From the NCBI GenBank assembly GCA_050250395.1, contig JBFWOQ010000006.1, positions 1-64,000 on the forward strand: a DNA stretch of 64,000 nt, given 5' to 3'. Origin of the DNA: JAGPUQ01 sp050250395 (GTDB taxonomy: Bacteria > Pseudomonadota > Gammaproteobacteria > Pseudomonadales > Porticoccaceae). The notes beneath the pieces are model-generated. The model saw only the letters and a list, made by a program, of their open reading frames with translations. It had not been told where the DNA came from and did not search any database. Positions within the stretch are counted from its first letter, which is position 1. Each line of letters begins with the position of its first letter. The translations under genes were made by a program, and so were the position numbers. This document shows, piece by piece, positions 54,172 to 62,367 of this stretch.

Positions 54172-54786
54172 ATGACCAAGGTTCGCTGGGGCAAAAGCAT
54201 CCAGAGCAAGGACGAGCAGTACGATCTGAAACGGTCCGCCATTTTGCGCACCGCAGGCCGCCTGTTCAATCAAAAAGGCTTTCGGGAAACCTCGCTGAAC
54301 GACCTCGCGGACGAACTGCAGGTGACCAAGCCAACGCTCTACTACTATGTGGAAAACAAGGAAGACATCCTGTTCCAGTGCCTGCATACCGCCATCACGG
54401 AGCTGCTGGAACAGACCGATGCCATCCTGTGCTCGCCTGAGAACGGTGTAGAAAAGCTGGCCCGCTTCATCCACATGTTCATCGCCGTCTTCGACGACGA
54501 GTTTGGACGCTGTCTCGCGCACCCCGGCCCGGAACCCCTGTCGAGCAAATACCTCGAACAGATCGCGCCCCTTTATGTGCGTGTCGACTCCGCCATGCGC
54601 CAGATGATCGAGGACGGTATCGCCGACCAGTCCATGCGGTCCTGTAACAGCAAAATCAGCGCGTTCGCCCTGTTCGGCGCCATCAACTGGATGACCCGCT
54701 GGTACCATCCGGAGGGCGAGATGACGACCCGGGAGGTCGCTGACGCGATGGTCCAGCTTTTCTGCCAGGGCCTGATGCCGCGCTGA
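54172..54786 (+). CDS. TetR-family transcriptional regulator
   Basis: A 204-residue repressor. The helix-turn-helix lies around residues 25-70 (ILRTAGRLFNQKGFRETSLN, then ADELQVTKPTLYYYVENKED). The C-terminal ligand domain ends with a region typical of regulators of lipid, aromatic or steroid CoA pathways (INWMTRWYHPEGEMTTREVA). It is divergent from the acyl-CoA dehydrogenase/MaoC operon, which it probably represses with an acyl-CoA as inducer; this is inferred from context. Confidence 0.9.
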   Translation: MTKVRWGKSIQSKDEQYDLKRSAILRTAGRLFNQKGFRETSLNDLADELQVTKPTLYYYVENKEDILFQCLHTAITELLEQTDAILCSPENGVEKLARFIHMFIAVFDDEFGRCLAHPGPEPLSSKYLEQIAPLYVRVDSAMRQMIEDGIADQSMRSCNSKISAFALFGAINWMTRWYHPEGEMTTREVADAMVQLFCQGLMPR

Positions 54787-54827
54787 AATTCGGGTCTCTC
54801 ACCTTTTTGTAGTCTGGATCGACGCCC

Positions 54828-55148
54828 TCAGTTGCGCAGATAGACGGCGGCGATCTTCTCCATCTCCGTCGCCATTTCAAAATCCAGCGTGGTGATGCCC
54901 TTGGACCTATGGGTCAGAAGGTCGATTTCGACCACATTCCAGACGTTCGTCCACTTCGGATGATGGCTCATCACTTCGCACACCAGCGCGGTCTGGGCCA
55001 TGAACCCGAAAGCGGCGCTGAAACTTGGAAACTTGTAGCGTCGGTGCAGCTTTCCGTCCGCGATGATCCAGGCCTCTAGCGCCGAATCGTTGAGATCCTT
55101 CAGCTTGCCGGCCAACTGGTCTTGATCGATCAGTGCATCTTTTTTCAT
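54828..55148 (-). CDS. phhB: 4a-hydroxytetrahydrobiopterin dehydratase
   Basis: A 106-residue pterin-4a-carbinolamine dehydratase. The family motif is intact: SHHPKWTNVWNVVEIDLLTH, then GITTLDFEMATEME. The enzyme recycles the oxidised pterin of phenylalanine hydroxylase, but no hydroxylase gene is nearby. GAGGAGGAG precedes the ATG at 55148. It converges with tetR, and it follows the tandem decarboxylase gene by 67 bp on the same strand. Confidence 0.88.
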   Translation of the reverse strand: MKKDALIDQDQLAGKLKDLNDSALEAWIIADGKLHRRYKFPSFSAAFGFMAQTALVCEVMSHHPKWTNVWNVVEIDLLTHRSKGITTLDFEMATEMEKIAAVYLRN

Positions 55149-55215
55149 GGTCTCCTCCTCATCAAATCTGGTTTTGCCAACCGTGCTGCGACTGGCTCGG
55201 CGCAACCCGCGACAC

Positions 55216-56178
55216 TCAGGGACTGGCTGTATGCTCGATGACCTTGCGAATACCCTCCACCGCCAGGGGCGCGCCCGCATAGGCAAACACCGTGAGCATC
55301 ACTTCCTCGAGTTCGGTCTTGGTAACTCCATGGCGCAGGGCCGCGGGTACATGGATATCCAGTTCATCGGCGCGCCCGAGTGCCGCCAGAACCGATACCA
55401 CCAAGAGGCTGCGGTCGCGGCGGGACAGTTGCGGCCTTGCCCAGATTTCCCCGAACGCGAAGTCGACACCGGCATCGGCTAACGGACCCAATTTGCCCGC
55501 GATGCCCTCGAGAAGCTTCCCGGCATCCGCCGACTCCTGGCCGGACAGACGTGTCATCACCGCGATGGAGCGGGCGCGCCGTTGCTCGCCCGTCAAGCGC
55601 TCGGCGGGCGCGACAGGCGGCGGGTGCCCCATCTTCGCCAGCAAGCGGTTGGTTTCCGCCATGGCGTCAAGGGCACGGGGAAAACCCGCATAACCACTCA
55701 GGTGAACGAAAACTTCCCTGATCTCCTCCGCGGTCAGCCCGTTCCTGATTCCCCCAGGGACGTAATAGGCAAGCTGGTTGGTCTGGTGGATTGCGCCCAA
55801 AATCGCCAGCACCACGAGATTGCGGTCGCGCCGGCTGAGCTGTTCCCGACTCCAGATTTCGCCCATTACGAAGTCGACGGCGAAGGTGCCCAAGGCGCCA
55901 TTCTCGCGTTCCAGCGTCGTCGCCAGCTCGGCCGCTGCCGTGACCGAGGTGCCGGTCAGGGCACTCAGGGAGCGCAACCCCTGCTCCCGGCGCACTGTTT
56001 GATCTTTTGCCGCAAGGCCGGAGAGCGCGGCATCGGGGGCAGCGACGACTAATCCCGGCAACGCGAGCGTCGCAGTGAGCAGGATTCCTTGTGCCAATCC
56101 GATCAGGGTAACGCCGTGGCCAATCGCCGCGCGCGAGTTGATTTTTCGTGAATGAATTTTCACGGGTTCCATCGTCAT
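55216..56178 (-). CDS. Exported tandem carboxymuconolactone decarboxylase-like protein
   Basis: A 320-residue protein with a signal peptide (LIGLAQGILLTATLALPGLVVAA region) and two copies of the CMD/AhpD-like helical domain. They share the pattern DFVMGEIWSREQLSRRDRNLVV and DFAFGEIWARPQLSRRDRSLLV, then GLTAEEIREVFVHLSGYAG and GVTKTELEEVMLTVFAYAG. No CxxC of AhpD is present, so peroxidase activity is unlikely. The substrate is unknown. Its strand and position link it to the adjacent SDR gene. Confidence 0.82.
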   Translation of the reverse strand: MTMEPVKIHSRKINSRAAIGHGVTLIGLAQGILLTATLALPGLVVAAPDAALSGLAAKDQTVRREQGLRSLSALTGTSVTAAAELATTLERENGALGTFAVDFVMGEIWSREQLSRRDRNLVVLAILGAIHQTNQLAYYVPGGIRNGLTAEEIREVFVHLSGYAGFPRALDAMAETNRLLAKMGHPPPVAPAERLTGEQRRARSIAVMTRLSGQESADAGKLLEGIAGKLGPLADAGVDFAFGEIWARPQLSRRDRSLLVVSVLAALGRADELDIHVPAALRHGVTKTELEEVMLTVFAYAGAPLAVEGIRKVIEHTASP

Positions 56179-56251
56179 GTTCCGTTCCTGCTTTTTATCG
56201 GATGTTGTGCCGTGGCATTGGAATTATCGATCGCCAGTACCGTTACGGGGA

Positions 56252-57034
56252 TCAATCCCACATCAGACCGCCATCCACATTCCACGACTGGCCGGTAACA
56301 TTGCGCGCTTCGTCGGAGCCGAGAAATACCGCCAGATCGGCAATATCGTCGGGCTCGTTGGAGCGTCCGATGGGAATATTGCCATCGAAGGCCGTCATCA
56401 CTTCCGTTTCCAGACGCCCGGCCGCCTCGGCGCGTTCGCGGACCACCTGATAATAAAGGTCGGTACGGGTCACGCCGGGGCAAATGGCATTGACATTGAT
56501 GTTGTGCCGACCCAGCGCGTGGGCGGCGATCCGGGTCATCGCGATCACCGCGCCCTTGGAGCCCGCGTAGGCGATGTTCGAGGTACCGGGATAGCCTTTC
56601 CCCGCAATGGAAGCGATGTTGACGATGCGTCCACCGCCGCGCTCGCGCATGGCTGCCGCCGTGGCCTGCATGCAGAAGAACAGACCGCGCGCGTTGACCC
56701 GATGAATCGCATCCCAGTCCTCCGGGCGCACCGAGAAAAAATCGATGTTGCGGGTAACGGCGGCATTGTTCACCAGAATATCCAGTGCATCATGGGTCTC
56801 CGCCACCCGCCGAATCAGCGCGGCTACCGCATCGGTGTCACCCATATCGACCATCATGGCCTCGGCTTCACCGTCGGCGGCGCGAATCTCCGCAACCACC
56901 TCGTCCGCCATCGCAACATCGATATCGACCACCACGACATAGGCACCCTCAGCGGCAAACCGCCGCGCGATGGCCCTGCCAATGCCGCGCCCAGCACCCG
57001 TCACCACCGCAACCTGACTCCACAAACGTGCCAT
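56252..57034 (-). CDS. Short-chain dehydrogenase/reductase
   Basis: A 260-residue classical SDR. Cofactor motif VTGAGRGIGRAIARRFAAEG, acidic VVDIDV after strand 2 (favouring NAD), NNAAVTRN, the catalytic Ser/Tyr/Lys with YAGSKGAVIAMTRI, and the C-terminal GQSWNVDGGLMWD are all present. The start at 57034 has GGGAGAT upstream; 25 further codons are rejected. It lies in the catabolic cluster, divergent from a second SDR. Substrate unknown. Confidence 0.9.
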   Translation of the reverse strand: MARLWSQVAVVTGAGRGIGRAIARRFAAEGAYVVVVDIDVAMADEVVAEIRAADGEAEAMMVDMGDTDAVAALIRRVAETHDALDILVNNAAVTRNIDFFSVRPEDWDAIHRVNARGLFFCMQATAAAMRERGGGRIVNIASIAGKGYPGTSNIAYAGSKGAVIAMTRIAAHALGRHNINVNAICPGVTRTDLYYQVVRERAEAAGRLETEVMTAFDGNIPIGRSNEPDDIADLAVFLGSDEARNVTGQSWNVDGGLMWD

Positions 57035-57206
57035 CGGATCTCCCGCGAGCAATCCACGCCCGGAACTGTCGGCTGGCGGTATCATGGTGGCAGACTCCCA
57101 CGGTGTCAAAATACCCCGCGCGACGCGAATGGCTTCGCGCGCGCCGGGATCGCCGACACTGCCGTCCGATTTTCATCGCTTCTTTACCCAGCCTGGAGGA
57201 AACACC

Positions 57207-57956
57207 ATGCAACGCGGATATGCACTCGTCACCGGCGCCATCGGCGGCCTCGGCACCGCCATCACCAAACGCCTCATCGCCGCCGGAATTCCGGTCCTTG
57301 GCACCGATCGGCGCGGCTCCGATCTGGAGCCCTGGCTCCAGGAAGCGCTGACGGCAGCCGAGCGCGCGCAATTCAGCTTTGTTCCCCTCGACGTCACCAA
57401 GGAGGAACATGTCGACCAACTGGCGGCGCAACTGCGCGCCGAGAACAAGCCCATCGCCTATCTGATCAACAACGCCGGCATCCAGGGCAACGCCAAACCC
57501 TGGGATTTGAGCAGCAAGGACTGGCATCGGGTCATCGCCGTCAATCTGCACGGCACCTTCCATATGACGCGGGCGTTCTCCAGGGACATGGTGGACCGCG
57601 GCTTCGGCCGCATCGTCAATTTCGCGTCCCTGTACGCCTACCATCCGGGCGAAGGCCAGTCGCCCTACGCCGCCGCCAAGGCCGGCATCACCGGCTATAC
57701 CCGCTCGGTGGCACTCGACCTGGCAAAGCACGGTGTGACGGTGAACACCATCGCGCCGGGAATGATCTGGCACGAACGCCTGCGCGGCGTGCTGCCGGAC
57801 CAGGTGTTCGACGACATGATCGGCCGCGTGCCTGCCGGACGCGCGGGCCGTCCGGACGAGATTGCCGGCGCCGTGGGGTTTTTCTGCTCCGAGGAATCTT
57901 CCTACGTCACCGGACAGACCCTGCATGTGAATGGCGGACTGTACCTTCCTGGGTAA
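57207..57956 (+). CDS. Short-chain dehydrogenase/reductase
   Basis: A 249-residue SDR with a slightly unusual cofactor motif (VTGAIGGLGTAITKRL), a TDRRGSD segment, NNAGIQGN, catalytic YAAAKAGITGYTRS and C-terminal GQTLHVNGGLYLPG. A strong GGAGGAAAC ribosome binding site precedes the ATG at 57207; 41 upstream codons are rejected. It is related to 3-oxoacyl-ACP reductase-like enzymes. The substrate is not known. Confidence 0.9.
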   Translation: MQRGYALVTGAIGGLGTAITKRLIAAGIPVLGTDRRGSDLEPWLQEALTAAERAQFSFVPLDVTKEEHVDQLAAQLRAENKPIAYLINNAGIQGNAKPWDLSSKDWHRVIAVNLHGTFHMTRAFSRDMVDRGFGRIVNFASLYAYHPGEGQSPYAAAKAGITGYTRSVALDLAKHGVTVNTIAPGMIWHERLRGVLPDQVFDDMIGRVPAGRAGRPDEIAGAVGFFCSEESSYVTGQTLHVNGGLYLPG

Positions 57957-57989
57957 AACGCCGCCGGCGTAACAACCTGCCGGGGCAAA

Positions 57990-58029
57990 ACGAAAACGCC
58001 CCCATCCCTGCCTACAGGAGTGGGGGCGT
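57990..58029 (-). terminator. Intrinsic terminator of the prp operon
   Basis: A 9-bp stem (ACGCCCCCA with TGGGGGCGT) with an inner CCTG/CAGG helix is followed on the minus strand by TTTTCGTTTT. It lies about 50 bp past the prpF stop and could also stop the convergent SDR transcript. Confidence 0.8.
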
Positions 58030-58077
58030 GGCCGGAATGGAAACCCTGCTCGCGCCTGGCAGCTTTTCAGCAAGCTG

Positions 58078-59268
58078 CTAGAACGCATCCCCCGGCACGC
58101 GCACCCAGCCTTCCATCAGCACCCGGGCGCTGCGGCTCATGATGGCCTTGGTCACGGTCCACTCGCCGTTCACGAGCCTCGCCTCGGCGCCGACCCGCAG
58201 GGTGCCGGAGGGGTGTCCGAAACGCACCGCGCTGCGCTCGCCGCCACCGGCCGCAAGGCTGACCAAGGTGCCGGGAATCGCGGCGGCGGTGCCGATGGCC
58301 ACGGCGGCGGTGCCCATCATGGCGTGATGCAGCTTGCCCATCGACATCGCGCGCACCAGCAGGTCGATATCGGCCGCCTTCACCGGCTTGCCGCTCGACG
58401 CGGCGTAGTCGGCGGGCTTGGCGACGAAGGCGATCTTGGGGGTGTGCTGGCGCTTGGCGGCTTCGTCCAGATGTTTGATCAGCCCCATGCGCAGCGCGCC
58501 ATGGGCGCGGATGGTCTCGAATTTCGCCAGCGCCTGGGCATCGCCGTTGATGGCGTCCTGCAATTCGGTGCCGGTGTAGCCGATGGCATCTGCATTCACG
58601 AAGATGGTCGGGATACCGGCATTGATCATGGTCGCCTTCAGGACGCCAACGTCCGGTACATCGAGATCGTCGACCAGATTGCCGGTGGGAAACATCGAAC
58701 CACCCGCGCCCTCCTCGTCCGCCGCCGGGTCCATGAATTCGAGTTGCACTTCGGCGGCGGGGAAGGTCACGCCATCGAGTTCGAAGTCGCCGGTTTCCTG
58801 CACGGCGCCATTGGTCATGGGCACATGAGCAATGATGCTCTTGGCGATATTGGCCTGCCAGATGCGCAGGGTGCAGATGCCATCTTGCGGAATGCGGCTG
58901 GCATCCACCAGGCCGTTAGTGATTGCAAAGGGGCCGACCGCCGCCGAGAGATTGCCGCAGTTGCCGCTCCAGTCGACAAAGGCGCTATCGATGGAGACCT
59001 GTCCGAACAGGTAATCGACATCGTGATCGGGCCGGCTGCTCTTCGCGAGGATCACCGTCTTGCTGGTGCTGGAGGTCGCGCCACCCATGCCGTCGATCTG
59101 CTTGCCGTAGGGGTCCGGGCTGCCGATCACGCGCAGCAAGAGTTTGTCGCGGGCTTCCCCCGGCACCTGACAGCGCTCGGGGAGATCCTGCAGGCGGAAG
59201 AAGACGCCCTTGCTGGTGCCGCCGCGCATGTAGGTGGCGGGAATCTTGATCTGTGGAACAGGAGCCAT
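58078..59268 (-). CDS. prpF: Aconitate isomerase PrpF
   Basis: A 396-residue protein of the PrpF family (diaminopimelate epimerase fold). It isomerises the 2-methyl-trans-aconitate made by AcnD to the cis form used in the methylcitrate cycle. GGTSKGVFFRL and the SGNCGNLSAAVGPF loop hold the expected Lys and Cys residues. It is the last gene of the operon; AGGAAACC precedes the ATG. The terminator at 57990 follows. Confidence 0.93.
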   Translation of the reverse strand: MAPVPQIKIPATYMRGGTSKGVFFRLQDLPERCQVPGEARDKLLLRVIGSPDPYGKQIDGMGGATSSTSKTVILAKSSRPDHDVDYLFGQVSIDSAFVDWSGNCGNLSAAVGPFAITNGLVDASRIPQDGICTLRIWQANIAKSIIAHVPMTNGAVQETGDFELDGVTFPAAEVQLEFMDPAADEEGAGGSMFPTGNLVDDLDVPDVGVLKATMINAGIPTIFVNADAIGYTGTELQDAINGDAQALAKFETIRAHGALRMGLIKHLDEAAKRQHTPKIAFVAKPADYAASSGKPVKAADIDLLVRAMSMGKLHHAMMGTAAVAIGTAAAIPGTLVSLAAGGGERSAVRFGHPSGTLRVGAEARLVNGEWTVTKAIMSRSARVLMEGWVRVPGDAF

Positions 59269-59281
59269 TGGATGGTTTCCT

Positions 59282-59320
59282 AGCGATGAAACTTAGCGAT
59301 GAAACTTAGCGATGAAACTC
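59282..59320. repeat. Three tandem 13-bp repeats
   Basis: AGCGATGAAACTT occurs three times in a row (the last copy ends in C) across the DUF1971 stop codon. Each unit repeats the Phe-His-Arg-stop coding end, which suggests slippage duplication of the gene terminus. Confidence 0.9.
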
Positions 59321-59581
59321 AACGTAGAAGCGCACGCCCGGTTCGGGCGCCACCTCATGCAACACCCCGGGCTCGACGATTCCCGGTTGTCCCGGCGTCA
59401 GCCGCACTTCTTCGAGCCGAGGCTCCAGAATGCGGTAGGTAAGCGCGCCCTCCAGAACCACGATGGTGGCCCAGACGCCAGCCTTGGTGGTGTGTCCGCG
59501 CAACAGCCCCGCTGGCACCGAGGTCGCCGTGAACTCCGGCGTGCGCTGGTAGGGCGCGACATGATCCGGCAGTGTCTTCAT
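59306..59581 (-). CDS. DUF1971 small cupin protein
   Basis: A 91-residue beta-barrel protein of the DUF1971 family (TehB N-terminal-like): PDHVAPYQRTPEFTATSVPA, GVWATIVVLEGALTYRI, GVLHEVAPEPGVRFYVEFH. Members bind small ligands, and some are fused to the tellurite resistance methyltransferase TehB; no methyltransferase is present here. It lies between acnD (17 bp) and prpF (37 bp), so it is expressed with the methylcitrate genes. Confidence 0.82.
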   Translation of the reverse strand: MKTLPDHVAPYQRTPEFTATSVPAGLLRGHTTKAGVWATIVVLEGALTYRILEPRLEEVRLTPGQPGIVEPGVLHEVAPEPGVRFYVEFHR

Positions 59582-59598
59582 GGTTACGAATCCCTGGC

Positions 59599-62205
59599 TC
59601 AGGCAACCTTGTTCGACGCCAGAAAATCCTGTGCAAACCGTTGCAGCACGCCGCCGGCCTCGTAGATCGACACCTCTTCGGCGGTGTCGAGCCGACAGGT
59701 CATCGGCACTTCGACGCGCTCGCCAGTTTTGCGGTGGATCACGAGGGTGAGGTCCGCACGCGGTTTGCGCTCACCGATGACGTCGAAGGTTTCGGTGCCG
59801 TCGATGTTCAGCGTCTTGCGATTGACGCCCGACTTGAATTCCAGCGGCAGCACGCCCATGCCGATGAGGTTGGTGCGGTGGATGCGCTCGAAGCCTTCGG
59901 CCGCGATCGCTTCGACGCCGGCCAGTCGCACGCCTTTCGCCGCCCAGTCGCGCGACGATCCCTGTCCGTAGTCGGCGCCGGCGACGATGATCAGCGGCTG
60001 TTTGCGCTTCATGTAGGTCTCGATCGCCTCCCACATGCGCACCACCTTGCCCTCGGGCTCGATGCGCGCCAGCGAACCTCTCTTCACCTTGCCGTCCACC
60101 ACCGCCATCTCGTTGAGCAGTTGCGGGTTGGCGAAGGTGGCGCGCTGGGCGGTGAGGTGATCGCCACGGTGGGTCGCGTAGGAGTTGAAGTCCTCCTCCG
60201 GCAGGCCCATCTTGGCGAGGTATTCCCCGGCCGCGCTGTTGGCCATGATCGCGTTCGACGGCGACAGGTGGTCGGTGGTGATGTTGTCCGGCAGCACCGC
60301 CAGCGGCCGCATGCCCCTGAGTGTGCGTTCGCCGCCCAGGGCGCCTTCGCCCTCCTTGTCCCAGTAGGGCGGGCGGCGGATGTAGGTGCTCCGTGGTCGC
60401 CAGTCGTAGAGTGGGCTGATCCGCGCGCTGGTCTCGTCCTTGTGCTCGAACATCGGGATATAGACTTGACGGAACTGCTCCGGCTTCACGCTGGCCTTGA
60501 CGATGGCGTCGATCTCTTCGTCCGTCGGCCAGAGATCCTTGAGCAGGATCGGCTTGCCGTTGGCGTCGGTTCCGAACGCATCCTTCTCGATATCGAAGCG
60601 GATGGTGCCGGCGATGGCATAGGCCACCACCAGCGGCGGCGAGGCCAGAAAGGCCTGCTTGGCGTAGGGGTGGATGCGGCCGTCGAAGTTGCGGTTGCCG
60701 GAGAGCACGGCGGTGGCGTACAGATCGCGGTCGATGATCTCCTGCTGGATTTTCGGGTCCAGCGCGCCGGACATGCCGTTGCAGGTGGTGCAGGCAAAGC
60801 CCACGATGCCGAAACCGAGCTTTTCCAGTTCGGAGGTGAGACCGGCTTCGTCGAGGTAGAGCGCGACTGTCTTGGAACCCGGCGCCAGCGAGCTCTTGAC
60901 CCAGGGCTTGCGGGTGAGGCCCAACCGGTTGGCGTTGCGCGCCAGCAGTCCGGCGGCGATGACATTGCGCGGGTTGCTGGTGTTGGTGCAACTGGTGATG
61001 GCGGCGATGATCACCGCGCCGTCCGGCATCTTGCCGGGCTCGTTTTCCACCACACCACTGATGCCCTTGGCGGCGAGATCGCTGGTCGAGACCCGCGCGT
61101 GGGGGTTCGATGGGCCGGCTATCGTGCGCACCACGCTCGACAGGTCGAACTTCAGCACCCGCTCGTACTCGGCGCTCTTGAGGCTGTCGGACCAGAGGCC
61201 GGCGGTCTTGGCGTAAATCTCCACCAATTTCACCTGCGCATCGTCACGCCCGGTCAGCGTCAGATAGTCGAGGGTCTGCTGGTCTATGGCGAACATCGCC
61301 GCGGTGGCGCCATATTCCGGCGCCATGTTGGAGATGGTCGCGCGGTCGCCGAGCGTCAGCGCGCTGGCGCCCGCTCCGTAAAACTCCAGATAGGCCGACA
61401 CCACCTTCGACTGGCGCAGGAACTCGGTCAGCGCCAGCACGACGTCGGTGGCGGTAATGCCCGGCTGGGGTTTGCCGCTCAGCTCGACGCCGACGATCTC
61501 CGGCAGGCGCATCCAGGAGGCGCGGCCCAGCATCACATTCTCGGCTTCGAGACCGCCGACACCGATGGCAATGACGCCCAGCGCATCGACGTGAGGAGTG
61601 TGGCTGTCGGTGCCGACCAGCGTATCGGGGAAGGCAACGCCATCCTGCGCGTGGATCACCGGCGACATCTTCTCCAGATTGATCTGGTGCATGATGCCGT
61701 TGCCGGGCGGAATCACCTCGACGTTCTCGAACGCCTGCTTGGTCCAGTTGATGAAGTGGAAGCGGTCCTCGTTGCGGCGATCCTCGATGGCGCGGTTCTT
61801 GGCGAAGGCATCGGGATCGAAGCCACCGCACTCGACCGCCAGCGAGTGATCGACGATCAATTGCACCGGCACCACCGGGTTGACCTTGGCCGGATCGCCG
61901 CCCATGTCGGCGATCGCATCGCGCAGACCGGCGAGATCGACCAGCGCGGTCTGGCCGAGGATGTCGTGGCACACCACGCGCGCCGGATACCAGGGAAAGT
62001 CGAGATCGCGTCGGCGCTCGATGAGCTGCCGGAGGGCGTCGGTCAAGAGCGCCGGATCGCAGCGGCGCACCAGATTCTCGGCGTGCACACGGGAGGTGTA
62101 GGGCAGCTTGGCGTAGGCGCCGGGCTGGATGGCCTCGACCGCCGCGCGGGCGTCGAAGTAGTCCAGTTGGGTACCGGGAAGCGGTTTGCGGAAGGCTGTG
62201 TTCAT
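59599..62205 (-). CDS. acnD: Fe-S 2-methylcitrate dehydratase AcnD
   Basis: An 868-residue aconitase-superfamily enzyme dehydrating 2-methylcitrate to 2-methyl-trans-aconitate, for isomerisation by PrpF. The cluster cysteines are in TSCTNTSNP and CTTCNGMSG. The N terminus LPGTQLDYFDARAAVEAIQP is typical of AcnD, and linkage to prpF separates it from AcnA. The start codon has only a weak ribosome binding site. The 162 bp before it hold no gene. Confidence 0.94.
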   Translation of the reverse strand: MNTAFRKPLPGTQLDYFDARAAVEAIQPGAYAKLPYTSRVHAENLVRRCDPALLTDALRQLIERRRDLDFPWYPARVVCHDILGQTALVDLAGLRDAIADMGGDPAKVNPVVPVQLIVDHSLAVECGGFDPDAFAKNRAIEDRRNEDRFHFINWTKQAFENVEVIPPGNGIMHQINLEKMSPVIHAQDGVAFPDTLVGTDSHTPHVDALGVIAIGVGGLEAENVMLGRASWMRLPEIVGVELSGKPQPGITATDVVLALTEFLRQSKVVSAYLEFYGAGASALTLGDRATISNMAPEYGATAAMFAIDQQTLDYLTLTGRDDAQVKLVEIYAKTAGLWSDSLKSAEYERVLKFDLSSVVRTIAGPSNPHARVSTSDLAAKGISGVVENEPGKMPDGAVIIAAITSCTNTSNPRNVIAAGLLARNANRLGLTRKPWVKSSLAPGSKTVALYLDEAGLTSELEKLGFGIVGFACTTCNGMSGALDPKIQQEIIDRDLYATAVLSGNRNFDGRIHPYAKQAFLASPPLVVAYAIAGTIRFDIEKDAFGTDANGKPILLKDLWPTDEEIDAIVKASVKPEQFRQVYIPMFEHKDETSARISPLYDWRPRSTYIRRPPYWDKEGEGALGGERTLRGMRPLAVLPDNITTDHLSPSNAIMANSAAGEYLAKMGLPEEDFNSYATHRGDHLTAQRATFANPQLLNEMAVVDGKVKRGSLARIEPEGKVVRMWEAIETYMKRKQPLIIVAGADYGQGSSRDWAAKGVRLAGVEAIAAEGFERIHRTNLIGMGVLPLEFKSGVNRKTLNIDGTETFDVIGERKPRADLTLVIHRKTGERVEVPMTCRLDTAEEVSIYEAGGVLQRFAQDFLASNKVA

Positions 62206-62367
62206 GGGGTCGGGAATTGTCCGGTAGGGTTCAGGGAAAGCACCGTCGGCTCATAAAGTGCGCGCCGTTCTGCGGCTTGCAACAACGATCTGGTGGCACA
62301 AGTCGGCAAAATAAAGAGCCTCCGGCCGCGCCGACGGAAATCCACCGGGGCAGCCGGGACCGGAATA

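Noticed and set aside
59282..59320. The tandem 13-bp units as a small CRISPR array
   Set aside because: The units are contiguous, with no spacers and no cas genes nearby. No CRISPR array is seen in the window.
59572..62256. An 894-codon plus-strand open frame opposite acnD
   Set aside because: It is a shadow of acnD, with low-complexity composition and no motif.
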